DNA of 64,000 bases from Lachnospiraceae bacterium AC2028 (GTDB taxonomy: Bacteria; Bacillota; Clostridia; Lachnospirales; Lachnospiraceae): assembly GCA_000702685.1 (NCBI GenBank), contig JNJD01000006.1:186001-250000 (forward strand). The letters run 5' to 3'. Under the pieces are notes generated by a model that worked only from the letters and a program-made list of their open reading frames with translations, did no database searches and was not told the origin of the DNA. The translations under genes and the position numbers were made by a program. Below are positions 55,136-63,928 of this stretch, one piece after another (within the stretch, counting starts at the first letter, position 1; every line of letters starts with the position of its first letter).

Positions 55136-57427
55136 TTAAACATCGAAATCATCATTATCGGAAATATTAATGTCGTAATGGAGTGAAGAGTCATCGACAT
55201 TAATGTCATATTCCATATTCTTGTGCTCGGTCTTCCTTGCGGGATGGGGAATGGGATTATCCAGAAGCACCGCACCGTTAGGTGCGATCTCAGGCTTCTT
55301 CTCTTCCGCTTTGGGAGCAGGTACTTCCGGAGCTTTCTTCTCGATGACTTCGGGTGCCTTGTCTTCCTTCTTGGCAGAAGCTTCATCCTGCTTAGCCTTA
55401 TCCTTATCCATGTAAGACTGTGCCCATGCACCGGGTCTTCTTCTGAACTCAGGTCTGAGCTGAGGCTTTTGATATGTATATGTACTGTAGGTCTTGGGTC
55501 TTTCGGGCTGTTTTTCTTCGGTCTTTGCAACGGTCTTGTCTTCGGTCTGAGACGCAGTCTTGTCTTCGCTTTGAGCCGCAGGCTTTTCCTCTGTCTTTTC
55601 CGCTTTCTGTGGCGAAGTATTATCCTCAGTCTTTTCCGCGGGCTTTTGGGCATTCATTATGCCTGATGCGACAGGCTGATTGCTTGCCGTATCGGAAGCT
55701 TCATGTCCGGCGGCCTCCGCATCACGTGCAGCCTTTGCCGCAAGTGCCGCTTCGGAAAGATGGACTCTCGGAACTTTTTCAACTGCGGGAGCAAATCCTG
55801 AAAGTGTCGATGCAGAATCTACCTGAGCGGGTCCGGAAAGTGTCGATGAATGAACCGTCTGTGCAGGTTCCTGCTGAGCCGCCTTATCCTGAGCCGCTGC
55901 ATGAGCCCTGGCTATCGGAGCGGAATCAAAAGCGGGATATTCGAATACATCTTCTTTCTTTTCCTCGGCTTTTGTCTCTGCAGGCTTTGCAGATTCCGCA
56001 TTTGATTGAACGGTTGAATTTTCGGCTTTGGGTGCCGATCCTGCTTCCGCTTTGGGTACGGATGCGGGAATTTCCGATGTATCCGTCATGCCCTCTCCGA
56101 TATCACCGAAATCTTCGGGCGAAAGATCCGTGCCGCTCTTGACACCGGCAGGTACATAGCCCTTATCGGGTGCCGTAAATTCGTTATCATACATTTCGGA
56201 GCTGGCTTTAAAAATATCTCCCTGTATCTGATCGGGGAACAGTTCCCTGAAAGCGGTTCCCGCAAACAGCGCCGCGAATGCAAAGAATATCTCTCTTCCG
56301 TCATTCTCGAGATAGGTGAGCCCGAAATTATTGATGAGCGTTACCACAATGACGGAAAGAAGAAGTATGGTCTTGGAATCGTTCTCTGCAAGGAAGCATA
56401 CAAAGAGGCCGATCGAAACTATCACAGCGATGATGGTAACCTCGGCATATGAAGTCAGATATGTGAATCCGAACGTGAATCCCTTAGAAGGACCGTACAG
56501 AGAAATTATTGCATTAAGAACATCCGAAGGATTGGATGAACTGAAATACGAATCAACGAATATCAGAAGTACAAGTCCGAAAATAACAGAGATAAGCGTA
56601 AAGAGCATTTTACGAAGTCTGAGGCTCAGATCGGTATCTTCATCGGACAGATCGTTGAGCATGATGCCCACGATGAAGGGAATAAGCACAAGTCCGATGA
56701 TATCCGCATAGATACAAACTGCGGTAAGAAGTCCGGCAACAAGATAACAGACGAACTTGCCTCCGGTTGCGGGCACACAGGTGCTGATCGCAAAAAGAGC
56801 AAGCATCACTAACAGAAAAACAAGATTCCTTGAATTGAGCGTAAGAGCTTCGTGAACCGAGAAACCGGTGATGGTCCAGAATCCGGTAAAGAACAGAGCC
56901 GGGATGATCCCGAGCATCTTGCGGAAAGCAAAGAAACCGAGGGCAACCGAAGCAAGCTGAAGAATGCAGTTAAATATGGCTGCTACGAAAATACGGTTCC
57001 CGAACAGAAAAAAGATTGCATGGAGACCGGAAATATACCAGTCATCGCATGCATGAATATAATGTGTGAATTCTCCGCCCGTAACTTTGGCGAGATCGAA
57101 ATAAATATTTCCTCCGAGACCGTTCCAGGTATATGAAGCAACCCTGAAGATGATCGAGGCAATGATCAATACCGCAAAAACAAGAAGACCGAGAGTGTCT
57201 CCTTTTTCAAAGATAGCTTTGACCTGGTCGGAATTCGCAAAGAGCGAAAAGACTTTCCAGAGGATAAGTCCGAGAACGGCAAATACCCCGAATGCTATAA
57301 GTCCGGGCAGATAGGAATAACCGAACTGCTTGGATGCATCCATTATCGCAAGTATGCAGAAAAGACTTGCTACCAGAACAAATATTGCATTGGTGACAAT
57401 GCTTACTTTAGTCTTCCGAAGATTCAT
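55136..57427 (-). CDS. Large polytopic membrane protein with repetitive charged tail
   Basis: A 763-residue protein of no certain family. The first 400 residues hold about ten to eleven membrane helices, with an early extracellular loop (YFDLAKVTGGEFTHYIHACDDWYISG) in the place where GT-C glycosyltransferases often carry acidic active-site residues; that relation is a guess. The last 350 residues are disordered, Ala/Glu/Lys/Pro rich, and contain short repeats such as AEKTEEKPAAQ, EDKTASQT and EDKTVAKTEEKQ. It starts inside the end of the preceding glycosyltransferase gene (20-bp overlap, AAAAGG as binding site). The coupling supports work on the same polyprenyl-linked glycan. Confidence 0.7.
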   Translation of the reverse strand: MNLRKTKVSIVTNAIFVLVASLFCILAIMDASKQFGYSYLPGLIAFGVFAVLGLILWKVFSLFANSDQVKAIFEKGDTLGLLVFAVLIIASIIFRVASYTWNGLGGNIYFDLAKVTGGEFTHYIHACDDWYISGLHAIFFLFGNRIFVAAIFNCILQLASVALGFFAFRKMLGIIPALFFTGFWTITGFSVHEALTLNSRNLVFLLVMLALFAISTCVPATGGKFVCYLVAGLLTAVCIYADIIGLVLIPFIVGIMLNDLSDEDTDLSLRLRKMLFTLISVIFGLVLLIFVDSYFSSSNPSDVLNAIISLYGPSKGFTFGFTYLTSYAEVTIIAVIVSIGLFVCFLAENDSKTILLLSVIVVTLINNFGLTYLENDGREIFFAFAALFAGTAFRELFPDQIQGDIFKASSEMYDNEFTAPDKGYVPAGVKSGTDLSPEDFGDIGEGMTDTSEIPASVPKAEAGSAPKAENSTVQSNAESAKPAETKAEEKKEDVFEYPAFDSAPIARAHAAAQDKAAQQEPAQTVHSSTLSGPAQVDSASTLSGFAPAVEKVPRVHLSEAALAAKAARDAEAAGHEASDTASNQPVASGIMNAQKPAEKTEDNTSPQKAEKTEEKPAAQSEDKTASQTEDKTVAKTEEKQPERPKTYSTYTYQKPQLRPEFRRRPGAWAQSYMDKDKAKQDEASAKKEDKAPEVIEKKAPEVPAPKAEEKKPEIAPNGAVLLDNPIPHPARKTEHKNMEYDINVDDSSLHYDINISDNDDFDV

Positions 57428-58370
57428 CAGTCAAAACCTTTTCAATGTTATATCTGGGTCTGTGTTTAACTTCAATATAGGTCTTGCCTACGTATTTTCC
57501 GACAAGTCCGATGGCAAGAAGCTGCATTCCGCCGAGGAACCATATAGAAATGATTATCGAAGTCCAGCCGGGCTCAACATGTCCGGTGAAATACGAAACA
57601 AGCGCATAGATGAACGCAAGGAATGAAAGGAATACGATCACACATCCGGCTGTCAGTATAAGATCGATGGGTCTTGTCGAGAAAGATGATATGCCGTCGA
57701 AAGCAAGTGCAAGCATCTTCTTGAGAGGATACTTGGAAACACCTGCCGCTCTTTCCTTCCTGTCATAATATACGCAGTCGGTCTTGTATCCGATGAGAGG
57801 AACAATGCCTCTGAGGAAAAGATTATACTCACGGTAATTTGAGAACTGTCTGAGGGCCCTGCAGCTCATAAGTCTGAAGTCGGCGTGATTGTATACGGTC
57901 TTAACGCCCATATGAGCCATCAGCTTATAGAAGGACTGAGCGGTGAACCTCTTGAAGAAGGTATCGGTCTTTCTCTCCTTCCTTACGCCGTAAACAATGT
58001 CACAGCCGTCATGATACTTATCGACCATGTATTCGATGACCGATACATCATCCTGAAGATCCGCATCGATCGAGACGCAGATATCACAGAGATCGGCAGC
58101 GGTGATAAGGCCTGCGGTAAGCGCGTACTGATGTCCGACGTTCCTGGCGAGCTTTACACCATAAACCTGGTAAGGATACTTTTCATGTTCGGCTTCAATA
58201 AGCTCCCAGGTCTTATCCTTACTTCCGTCATTGACAAACATAACGAAGCTGTCCACGGAGATCTTACCCTTATCGATAAGATCGTTGAGAACTCCTCTCA
58301 GAGCTTCGGAGCTCATCTCAAGGACTTCTTCTTCGTTATAGCAGGGTACTACGATAGCAAGACGTTCCAT
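57408..58370 (-). CDS. GtrB/YkcC-type family 2 glycosyltransferase
   Basis: A 320-residue membrane-bound enzyme that most likely loads a sugar onto undecaprenyl phosphate. The GT-A part shows VVPCYNEEEVL, FVNDGSKDKTWELI, ISIDADLQDD (metal-binding DAD) and KLARNVGHQYALTAGL; RKTDTFFKRFTAQSFYKLM and HADFRLMS also fit this group. Two C-terminal helices (about 235-295) anchor it. AAGAGGAG precedes the ATG. It overlaps the polytopic protein gene downstream and follows yebC by 47 bp. Confidence 0.92.
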   Translation of the reverse strand: MERLAIVVPCYNEEEVLEMSSEALRGVLNDLIDKGKISVDSFVMFVNDGSKDKTWELIEAEHEKYPYQVYGVKLARNVGHQYALTAGLITAADLCDICVSIDADLQDDVSVIEYMVDKYHDGCDIVYGVRKERKTDTFFKRFTAQSFYKLMAHMGVKTVYNHADFRLMSCRALRQFSNYREYNLFLRGIVPLIGYKTDCVYYDRKERAAGVSKYPLKKMLALAFDGISSFSTRPIDLILTAGCVIVFLSFLAFIYALVSYFTGHVEPGWTSIIISIWFLGGMQLLAIGLVGKYVGKTYIEVKHRPRYNIEKVLTDESSED

Positions 58371-58417
58371 CTCAACTCCTCTTTTACATTAAGGTCATCA
58401 GGGATAACGATCGGGGA

Positions 58418-59146
58418 TCACTCGTCCCAGTTGTGGTAAACGTTCTGAACATCATCATCCTCATCAAGGATATCGAGGATCCTGTTAAGGCACTTGATGT
58501 CATCTTCGTTGGTAAGTTCTACATAGTTCTGGGGGATCATGGTAACCTCTGCGCTGAGCATGGGAATTCCGGCATCGCAGAGCTTCTTGTTGACCTCATC
58601 GAAGCTGTCGGGATCGGTAAGGATCTCGTAGCTGTCATCTTCTTCGTTGAAATCCTCGGCACCGGCATCGAGTGCGGTCATCATAAGATCGTCTGCGGAA
58701 AGATCGGTCTCTTCCTTGTCGACAATGATCTGGCCCTTCTTATCGAACATGAATGATACGCATCCGGGAGTTCCGACATTTCCGCCGCCCTTGGTAAATG
58801 CAGCTCTTACATTGGCTGCGGTACGGTTCTTGTTGTCGGTAAGGGTATCTACGATGATAGCAATCCCGCTGGGGCCGTATCCTTCATAGGTGATATATTC
58901 GTAGTTAACGTTTCCGCCTTCTCCGGCTGCCTTCTTGATGCCGCGCTCGATGGTATCGTTGGGCATATTGTTGGCCTTAGCCTTGGCAATAACGGTGGCA
59001 AGCTTGAAATTATTGTTGGGGTCGGGGCCGCCTTCCTTGACCGCAACCGCTATCTCTCTTCCGATGATGGTAAAGATCTTTCCCTTTGCGGCATCATTTT
59101 TTTCCTTCTTGTGTTTGATGTTTGCAAATTTGGAATGTCCTGACAT
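58418..59146 (-). CDS. yebC: YebC/PmpR/TACO1-family protein
   Basis: Cytoplasmic protein of a family described both as a DNA-binding regulator and, for some members, as a translation factor that helps ribosomes through proline stretches. The 242-residue protein begins [23 protein letters not shown]; the usual Trp of HSKWANIKH is Phe here. Further signatures are [38 protein letters not shown] and [11 protein letters not shown]. The start has AGAGG before it, and a likely promoter is at 59195-59223. Confidence 0.95.
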   Translation of the reverse strand: MSGHSKFANIKHKKEKNDAAKGKIFTIIGREIAVAVKEGGPDPNNNFKLATVIAKAKANNMPNDTIERGIKKAAGEGGNVNYEYITYEGYGPSGIAIIVDTLTDNKNRTAANVRAAFTKGGGNVGTPGCVSFMFDKKGQIIVDKEETDLSADDLMMTALDAGAEDFNEEDDSYEILTDPDSFDEVNKKLCDAGIPMLSAEVTMIPQNYVELTNEDDIKCLNRILDILDEDDDVQNVYHNWDE

Positions 59147-59194
59147 TTTTAAACCTCTCGTTTCAATTATTTCTTAAATTTATGCAATCAATCT

Positions 59195-59223
59195 ATTTTA
59201 CCATTTAACCCCTGTTTAGTAAA
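59195..59223 (-). promoter_or_regulatory. Promoter of yebC and the downstream run
   Basis: Minus strand TTTACT -35 (59218-59223), 17-bp spacer, TAAAAT -10 (59195-59200). It sits in the 117-bp gap after alr, which shows no clear terminator. Confidence 0.5.
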
Positions 59224-59263
59224 CAAAAAACAACTAAAAGGAGCCATGGTCAAAAGCCTTGTT

Positions 59264-60466
59264 TTATGTGGAACTGAGGGCCAAAACAGGGTTGCCGTGA
59301 AGCGTATAGACCCTGGGTATCCTGGTGCCGATCAGGCAAACGAGCTCATAATTGAACCTGCCCGATTTTTCACCCAGTTCCTCGGCTGAAATATGCTCAT
59401 CTCCGTCATATCCGAGAAGGGTAACGGTCTCCCCTTCTTTTATGTCCTCAAAGCATGAAACATCGATCATGAACTGGTCCATGCATATCCTTCCGAGAAT
59501 GGGGCATCTTTTCCCTCTGACGAGCACTTCCCCCTTTCCGGTAAGGGTTCTGGGATATCCGTCGCCGTATCCGAGCGGAACCGTCGCAACAGTCATCTCC
59601 CTGTCTGCCGTAAAGATACCGCCGTAACTGATGCTCTGTCCTGGATACACCTTCTTGACAAAGGTTATATGACTGAAAAGGCTCATTGCGGGCTTAAGGG
59701 TTATCCTGCTCATATCCACTTCATCCGAAGGAGCAAGACCGTACATTGTAATGCCGGCTCTGACGGCATCCAGATAGGTTTCGGGAAGCTCCAGGATAGC
59801 CGCGCTGTTGGAAATATGCGATATGGGGATAACGGCACCGACCTGCTTTGAAATATCGTCCAGAAATCCCTTGAACTTTGAAAGCTGATCAAGTGCGGAA
59901 GTCTTGTCCTTTTCATCCGCCCTTGCAAGATGGGTAAAGATTCCCTCAACAATGATATTCGGAGCATCAAGGGCTTCTTTTACAAAATCAAGCCCGTTCT
60001 TATCGGGGCTCACACCAATCCTGCCCATACCCGTATCGACCGCGATATGGACTATCGCATTCTTGCCTACGGATGAGGCCGCAGCGGAAAGCCTGACAAG
60101 CGTATCCTTTCTGAAAACCGTGATGCGCACATCTTCGGCTATGAGTTTTTCGTATGAATACGGGAATGTATAACTGAGTATCAGGATATCTTTCCTTATA
60201 CCGTCAGCCCTTAATTCAAGCGCTTCTTCGGCCGTCGCCACGGCATATCCCTTGACGTAGGAAACACTTTCAAGCGCCTTGGCAACCGGAAGGCTTCCGT
60301 GTCCGTAGCCGTTGGTCTTGATGACGGCATACATTCTTGTATCTTTCTTGAGCATGGAATGCATAGAATCCATATTTGAGATGATGGCATCAAGATCCAC
60401 ATATGCCACACCTCTCTCAAATGTCTTTATGCATTCATTGATCTGGTCCTTGGTCTGAACCCACAT
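59264..60466 (-). CDS. alr: Alanine racemase
   Basis: PLP enzyme that makes D-alanine for peptidoglycan. The 400-residue protein has the PLP lysine in YAVIKTNGYGHG (about residue 49), DTGMGRIG, SNSAAILELP, and the catalytic Tyr in SISYGGIF, with GRICMDQFMIDVS near the C-terminus. AAAGGAAG stands before the ATG at 60466. It fits with the L,D-transpeptidase and VanY genes as cell-wall functions in the window, though it is not adjacent to them. Confidence 0.96.
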   Translation of the reverse strand: MWVQTKDQINECIKTFERGVAYVDLDAIISNMDSMHSMLKKDTRMYAVIKTNGYGHGSLPVAKALESVSYVKGYAVATAEEALELRADGIRKDILILSYTFPYSYEKLIAEDVRITVFRKDTLVRLSAAASSVGKNAIVHIAVDTGMGRIGVSPDKNGLDFVKEALDAPNIIVEGIFTHLARADEKDKTSALDQLSKFKGFLDDISKQVGAVIPISHISNSAAILELPETYLDAVRAGITMYGLAPSDEVDMSRITLKPAMSLFSHITFVKKVYPGQSISYGGIFTADREMTVATVPLGYGDGYPRTLTGKGEVLVRGKRCPILGRICMDQFMIDVSCFEDIKEGETVTLLGYDGDEHISAEELGEKSGRFNYELVCLIGTRIPRVYTLHGNPVLALSST

Positions 60467-60484
60467 AACTTCCTTTCGAGGGAC

Positions 60485-61162
60485 TTAGTCCTTCTTTTCT
60501 TCCTGTGCTTTCTTTTCGGCAGCCACTTCCTCTGCGGTCCTGGGATGCTTTTCCTCAGGGTTGTATCTCATGTCGAAAAGATCGACAACATCTGCGCCGA
60601 AAATATCATGCATGTATTTATAGATCTCGTGATTCTTGGCTTCTTTTTCCTGCTTGCGGATGAGGTTCTTTTTGAGTTCGATACGGATATTTCTGATCCA
60701 GTCTTCGAGCTCTTCGATATCATCCGTGTTCTCCTGCATCGTCTCATAGCAGTGTTCCATCGTGATGCAGAGAAGTTCTTTATTGACGCTGTCGATCATA
60801 CGGGGAAGCTCTATCATCTCGTCATCGTATGAATCCAGTTTGTCATTGCATTCTTTTAACAGCCTTTTGTTCTCGGCGATCTTGGATTCGGCATCGTCGG
60901 ATCCGCCCTGATGCTCGTCCATAAGAGAGACGATCTCATCCATCAGACGCCTTTTAACCTTCTTGATCTCACGGGTCTCGGTATTGAGCTTGCCCTGCCT
61001 CTTAAGAAGGTCGTTAAGTTTCTTTTCAAGGCCGCGGATATTCTCATCACCCACTTTTCCGAGAAGGTGATACCATTTCTGATCCAGTGTAAGCGCCGGA
61101 ACATCTTTTCCCCTGAGAGAAATTTCAAATTGTTCTTTTTTATCCTGTCCCGATCTTCCCAT
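60485..61162 (-). CDS. Coiled-coil protein, function unknown
   Basis: A 225-residue cytoplasmic protein with no family I recognise. Nearly all of it is charged and helical: two coiled-coil stretches (about 44-125 and 140-175) flank short hinges, and the C-terminus has ADVVDLFDMRYNPEEKHPRTAEEVAAEKK. Residues 1-40 (GKDVPALTLDQKWYHLL) are less charged and may form a small folded part. There is no signal peptide or membrane helix. It is placed between rex and alr with 2 bp and 18 bp gaps, so it is in the rex operon. The strict conservation of the position in related genomes would be worth knowing. Confidence 0.75.
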   Translation of the reverse strand: MGRSGQDKKEQFEISLRGKDVPALTLDQKWYHLLGKVGDENIRGLEKKLNDLLKRQGKLNTETREIKKVKRRLMDEIVSLMDEHQGGSDDAESKIAENKRLLKECNDKLDSYDDEMIELPRMIDSVNKELLCITMEHCYETMQENTDDIEELEDWIRNIRIELKKNLIRKQEKEAKNHEIYKYMHDIFGADVVDLFDMRYNPEEKHPRTAEEVAAEKKAQEEKKD

Positions 61163-61164
61163 GA

Positions 61165-61803
61165 TTATCTGTTGTTTTCCATATAACTGGAAATGTTGTA
61201 TGAAAGTTTCATAAGACTGTCGGAAAGATGTACATTCTCAACCTGAACATATTCGGGAACATCCAGGTCCACATGCGCAAAATTCCATATAGCCTTGATG
61301 CCGTTTTCAACAAGCACCTTGGCTACGAGTACGGCGCCTTCCTTGGGGATGGTCAGCACCGCGATGTCTATGTCATTGGATCTGATGAAATCCGGAAGAT
61401 CCTCCATGGGGCTTACCTTGACATCCCTGACTTCCGTTCCTATAAGCGCGGGATCTTTGTCAAACATGCCCTTGAGGATGAAGCCCCTCTTTTCAAAGTT
61501 CAGATATCCTCCGAGCGCTTTTCCGAGGTTTCCTGCTCCGATTATGATGAAATTATACTGATGTTCGAGTCCGAGGATCTTGCTGATCTCGGAATAGAGA
61601 TAATCGACATTATATCCGTATCCCTGCTGTCCGAAACCTCCGAAATTGTTAAGGTCCTGACGGATCTGGGATGCGGTCACTTTCATAAGAACGGATAGCT
61701 CCGAAGAGCTGATCCTCTCTACGTTTTTATCCTTCAGTTCACCCAGATAACGAAGATATCTGGGAAGCCTTCCGATTACGGCTTGAGAAATATCCTTATC
61801 CAA
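61165..61803 (-). CDS. rex: Redox-sensing transcriptional repressor Rex
   Basis: Binds DNA when the NADH/NAD ratio is low and represses fermentation and respiration genes. The start is a TTG at 61803 (read as MDKDISQAVIGRLPRYLRYL), with a consensus GGAGG 6 bases before it, giving 212 residues, the normal Rex length. A longer ATG frame from 61899 would run through the promoter. The N-terminal winged helix (about 1-80) has SSSELSVLMKVTASQIRQDLNNFGGFGQQGYGY; the NAD domain has IIIGAGNLGKALGGY and a C-terminal swapped helix. Its promoter contains a candidate self-binding site. Confidence 0.95.
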   Translation of the reverse strand: MDKDISQAVIGRLPRYLRYLGELKDKNVERISSSELSVLMKVTASQIRQDLNNFGGFGQQGYGYNVDYLYSEISKILGLEHQYNFIIIGAGNLGKALGGYLNFEKRGFILKGMFDKDPALIGTEVRDVKVSPMEDLPDFIRSNDIDIAVLTIPKEGAVLVAKVLVENGIKAIWNFAHVDLDVPEYVQVENVHLSDSLMKLSYNISSYMENNR

Positions 61804-61842
61804 AGTACACCTCCGATATAAGTGCATAAAAACCCGAATATC

Positions 61843-61871
61843 ATTATAGATTTGTGTTAAATTCTTGTCAA
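61843..61871 (-). promoter_or_regulatory. rex promoter with candidate Rex operator
   Basis: Minus strand perfect TTGACA -35 (61866-61871), 17-bp spacer and perfect TATAAT -10 (61843-61848). An 18-bp stretch overlapping the -35 and spacer (61854-61871), TTGACAAGAATTTAACAC, matches the Rex consensus TTGTTAA-4 nt-TTAACAA at 11 of 14 arm positions. Autoregulation is an inference. Confidence 0.75.
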
Positions 61872-61930
61872 TTGTGTGAACCCGCCCGTTAAGCCTCACT
61901 TTTTGCGAATTTTATGATATACTTTTGGGC

Positions 61931-63868
61931 ATGTTATTAAGTGTGAACAATATCTCAAAAGAATTCGAAACAGGTCCCGTCCTGAGCGGGGTTTCTTTTA
62001 ACATTGAAAGAAGGCAGAAAACCGCTTTGGTAGGTTCCAACGGATCCGGCAAGACCACTCTGCTCCGCATCATCACCGGCGAATCGGAACCCGATACGGG
62101 CATCGTAACCTACGAAAAAGATTCCTCATTCGGATATCTCGCCCAGGAAGGCACATTTTCCGGCGGAGGTACCATTTTTGAAGAAATGCTTCTGTGCAGG
62201 GCGGAGCTCGTAAAGATGGAGGAAGATCTCCGAAATCTCGAAGCACAGATGGCAAATGCCGAGGATGTGAGCACGATCTGCGACAGATATGAAAAGCTTC
62301 GCACCGAATTCGACCTTAAAGGCGGATATACATTCAGATCCGAGATAGTCGGCGTATTAAAGGGTCTGGGATTCAGCGAGGAAGATTTCGACAGAAAAGC
62401 TTCCACCCTCTCAGGCGGTCAGAAGACCCGTGCGGCACTAGGTGCGATCCTTGTCAAAAAGCCCGACCTGATCATACTGGACGAGCCCACAAACCATCTT
62501 GATATGAACTCCGTCATCTGGCTTGAAAACTATCTTTCGGGCATTGATGCCGCCGTCCTTATCGTCTCCCACGACAGATATTTCCTGGATAAGATCGCTG
62601 ATACCGTCTTCGAACTTGAAAACACCCATGTAAGTTCATTCAAGGGAAATTATTCCGATTATGCCGGCAAAAAGAAGATGCTCTTCGAAGCACAGATGAA
62701 GGCATACATCAATCAGCAGCAGGAAATAAAGCACCAGGAAGCCGTAATAGAAAAACTCAAAAGCTTCAACAGGGAAAAATCCATCAAGCGTGCGGAGAGC
62801 CGCGAAAAAGCACTTGAAAAGATTGAAGTACTCGACCGTCCCGAAGTCATCAATAACGAGATCAATTTAAGATTCAAGCCTTCCAAGGTTCCCGGGAACG
62901 ATGTCCTGACTGTGGAGAATCTGTCAAAATCCTACGACGGACGTACTCTTTTTAAGGATATGAACGTTGAGATAAAACGCGGCGAACATGTCTGCATCAT
63001 CGGAGACAACGGAACCGGAAAGACTACATTTCTCAAGATCCTGAACGGTCTGGTATCACAGGATACAGGTTCATTCAGCTGGGGAACAAATGTAGAGACC
63101 GCATATTACGATCAGGAACACCTGGTGCTCGATCCCGACAAGACGATCTACGATGAGATCTCCGATGCCCATCCGGATATGACGATAACCCAGATCAGGA
63201 CCGTGCTTGCCGCATTCCTTTTTACGGACGAAAGCGTCTACAAGGAGATAAAGCTCTTAAGCGGCGGCGAAAAAGGCCGTGTAAGTCTGGCAAAGCTGAT
63301 GCTCTCCGATGCCAATTTCCTCATTCTCGATGAGCCTACCAATCATCTCGATATAACGACAAAAGAGATACTTGAGCAGGCGCTTTCGGAATTCGAGGGA
63401 ACCATAATCTGCGTATCGCACGACAGATATTTCGTAAATAAGATCTCGACAAGGATCATAGAACTTCACGAAGGTTACTTCGATAATTACATTGGCAATT
63501 ATGATTACTACCTTGAAAAGAGAGAGGATGTAAGAAAGGCGAGTGACGTTCACAGAGAAGGTCCCGCTTCCTCCGCTTCATCTTCTGCTCCGGCCGCATC
63601 CGATACCGCTGTATCTTCGGGAGACAATGCCGCAGACTGGAAAGCACAGAAAGCAATGCAGGCCGAAGCCCGCAAGAAAGCAAATGATCTCAAGAAGTGT
63701 GAGGACAGGATCACTGAAATTGAGGGCGAACTTGCAGAGATCGAAAGCAAAATGGCTGAGCCCGATATAGCAACAAGCCCATCAAAACTGAATGAGCTAG
63801 TGAAAAAACAAAACGAACTCAATACCGAACTCGAAGACCTCATGGAAAAATGGGAGGCTCTGAGTTAA
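61931..63868 (+). CDS. ABC-F family ATPase
   Basis: Ribosome-associated type soluble ATPase with two nucleotide-binding domains and no membrane part. About 645 residues from the ATG at 61931 (MLLSVNNISKEFETG). Domain 1 has Walker A GSNGSGKTT and signature LSGGQKTR; domain 2 has Walker A GDNGTGKTT, LSGGEKGR and DEPTNHLD. A linker (about 245-320) and a C-terminal Ala/Ser-rich coiled coil follow. It resembles the Uup/YdiF group; antibiotic resistance is not indicated by anything seen. No ribosome binding site is visible, and a TATACT-like -10 lies about 8-13 bases before the ATG, so the mRNA could be almost leaderless. Confidence 0.92.
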   Translation: MLLSVNNISKEFETGPVLSGVSFNIERRQKTALVGSNGSGKTTLLRIITGESEPDTGIVTYEKDSSFGYLAQEGTFSGGGTIFEEMLLCRAELVKMEEDLRNLEAQMANAEDVSTICDRYEKLRTEFDLKGGYTFRSEIVGVLKGLGFSEEDFDRKASTLSGGQKTRAALGAILVKKPDLIILDEPTNHLDMNSVIWLENYLSGIDAAVLIVSHDRYFLDKIADTVFELENTHVSSFKGNYSDYAGKKKMLFEAQMKAYINQQQEIKHQEAVIEKLKSFNREKSIKRAESREKALEKIEVLDRPEVINNEINLRFKPSKVPGNDVLTVENLSKSYDGRTLFKDMNVEIKRGEHVCIIGDNGTGKTTFLKILNGLVSQDTGSFSWGTNVETAYYDQEHLVLDPDKTIYDEISDAHPDMTITQIRTVLAAFLFTDESVYKEIKLLSGGEKGRVSLAKLMLSDANFLILDEPTNHLDITTKEILEQALSEFEGTIICVSHDRYFVNKISTRIIELHEGYFDNYIGNYDYYLEKREDVRKASDVHREGPASSASSSAPAASDTAVSSGDNAADWKAQKAMQAEARKKANDLKKCEDRITEIEGELAEIESKMAEPDIATSPSKLNELVKKQNELNTELEDLMEKWEALS

Positions 63869-63881
63869 CTAACGGATTCGC

Positions 63882-63911
63882 AGGGGGGACGGTTCCGTGT
63901 TTAATAAACAC
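63882..63911. repeat. REP-like GGGGGACGGTTCC repeat with adjoining palindrome
   Basis: Core GGGGGGACGGTTCC (63883-63896) is followed directly by the palindrome GTGTTTAATAAACAC (63897-63911). It fills the 60-bp gap between the ABC-F gene and the next gene. It has the same core as the copies at 10.9 and 37.3 kb. Confidence 0.7.
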
Positions 63912-63928
63912 ATATAAGGAGGTACCAA

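Noticed and set aside
59246-59390. Short plus-strand frame with AAAAGGAG before ATG in the gap after alr
   Set aside because: Most of it lies antisense to alr, and the protein has no recognisable features; the binding-site match is likely chance.
61804-61899. N-terminal extension of Rex to the ATG at 61899
   Set aside because: It would translate through the rex promoter and operator; the TTG at 61803 has a perfect ribosome binding site and gives the normal length.
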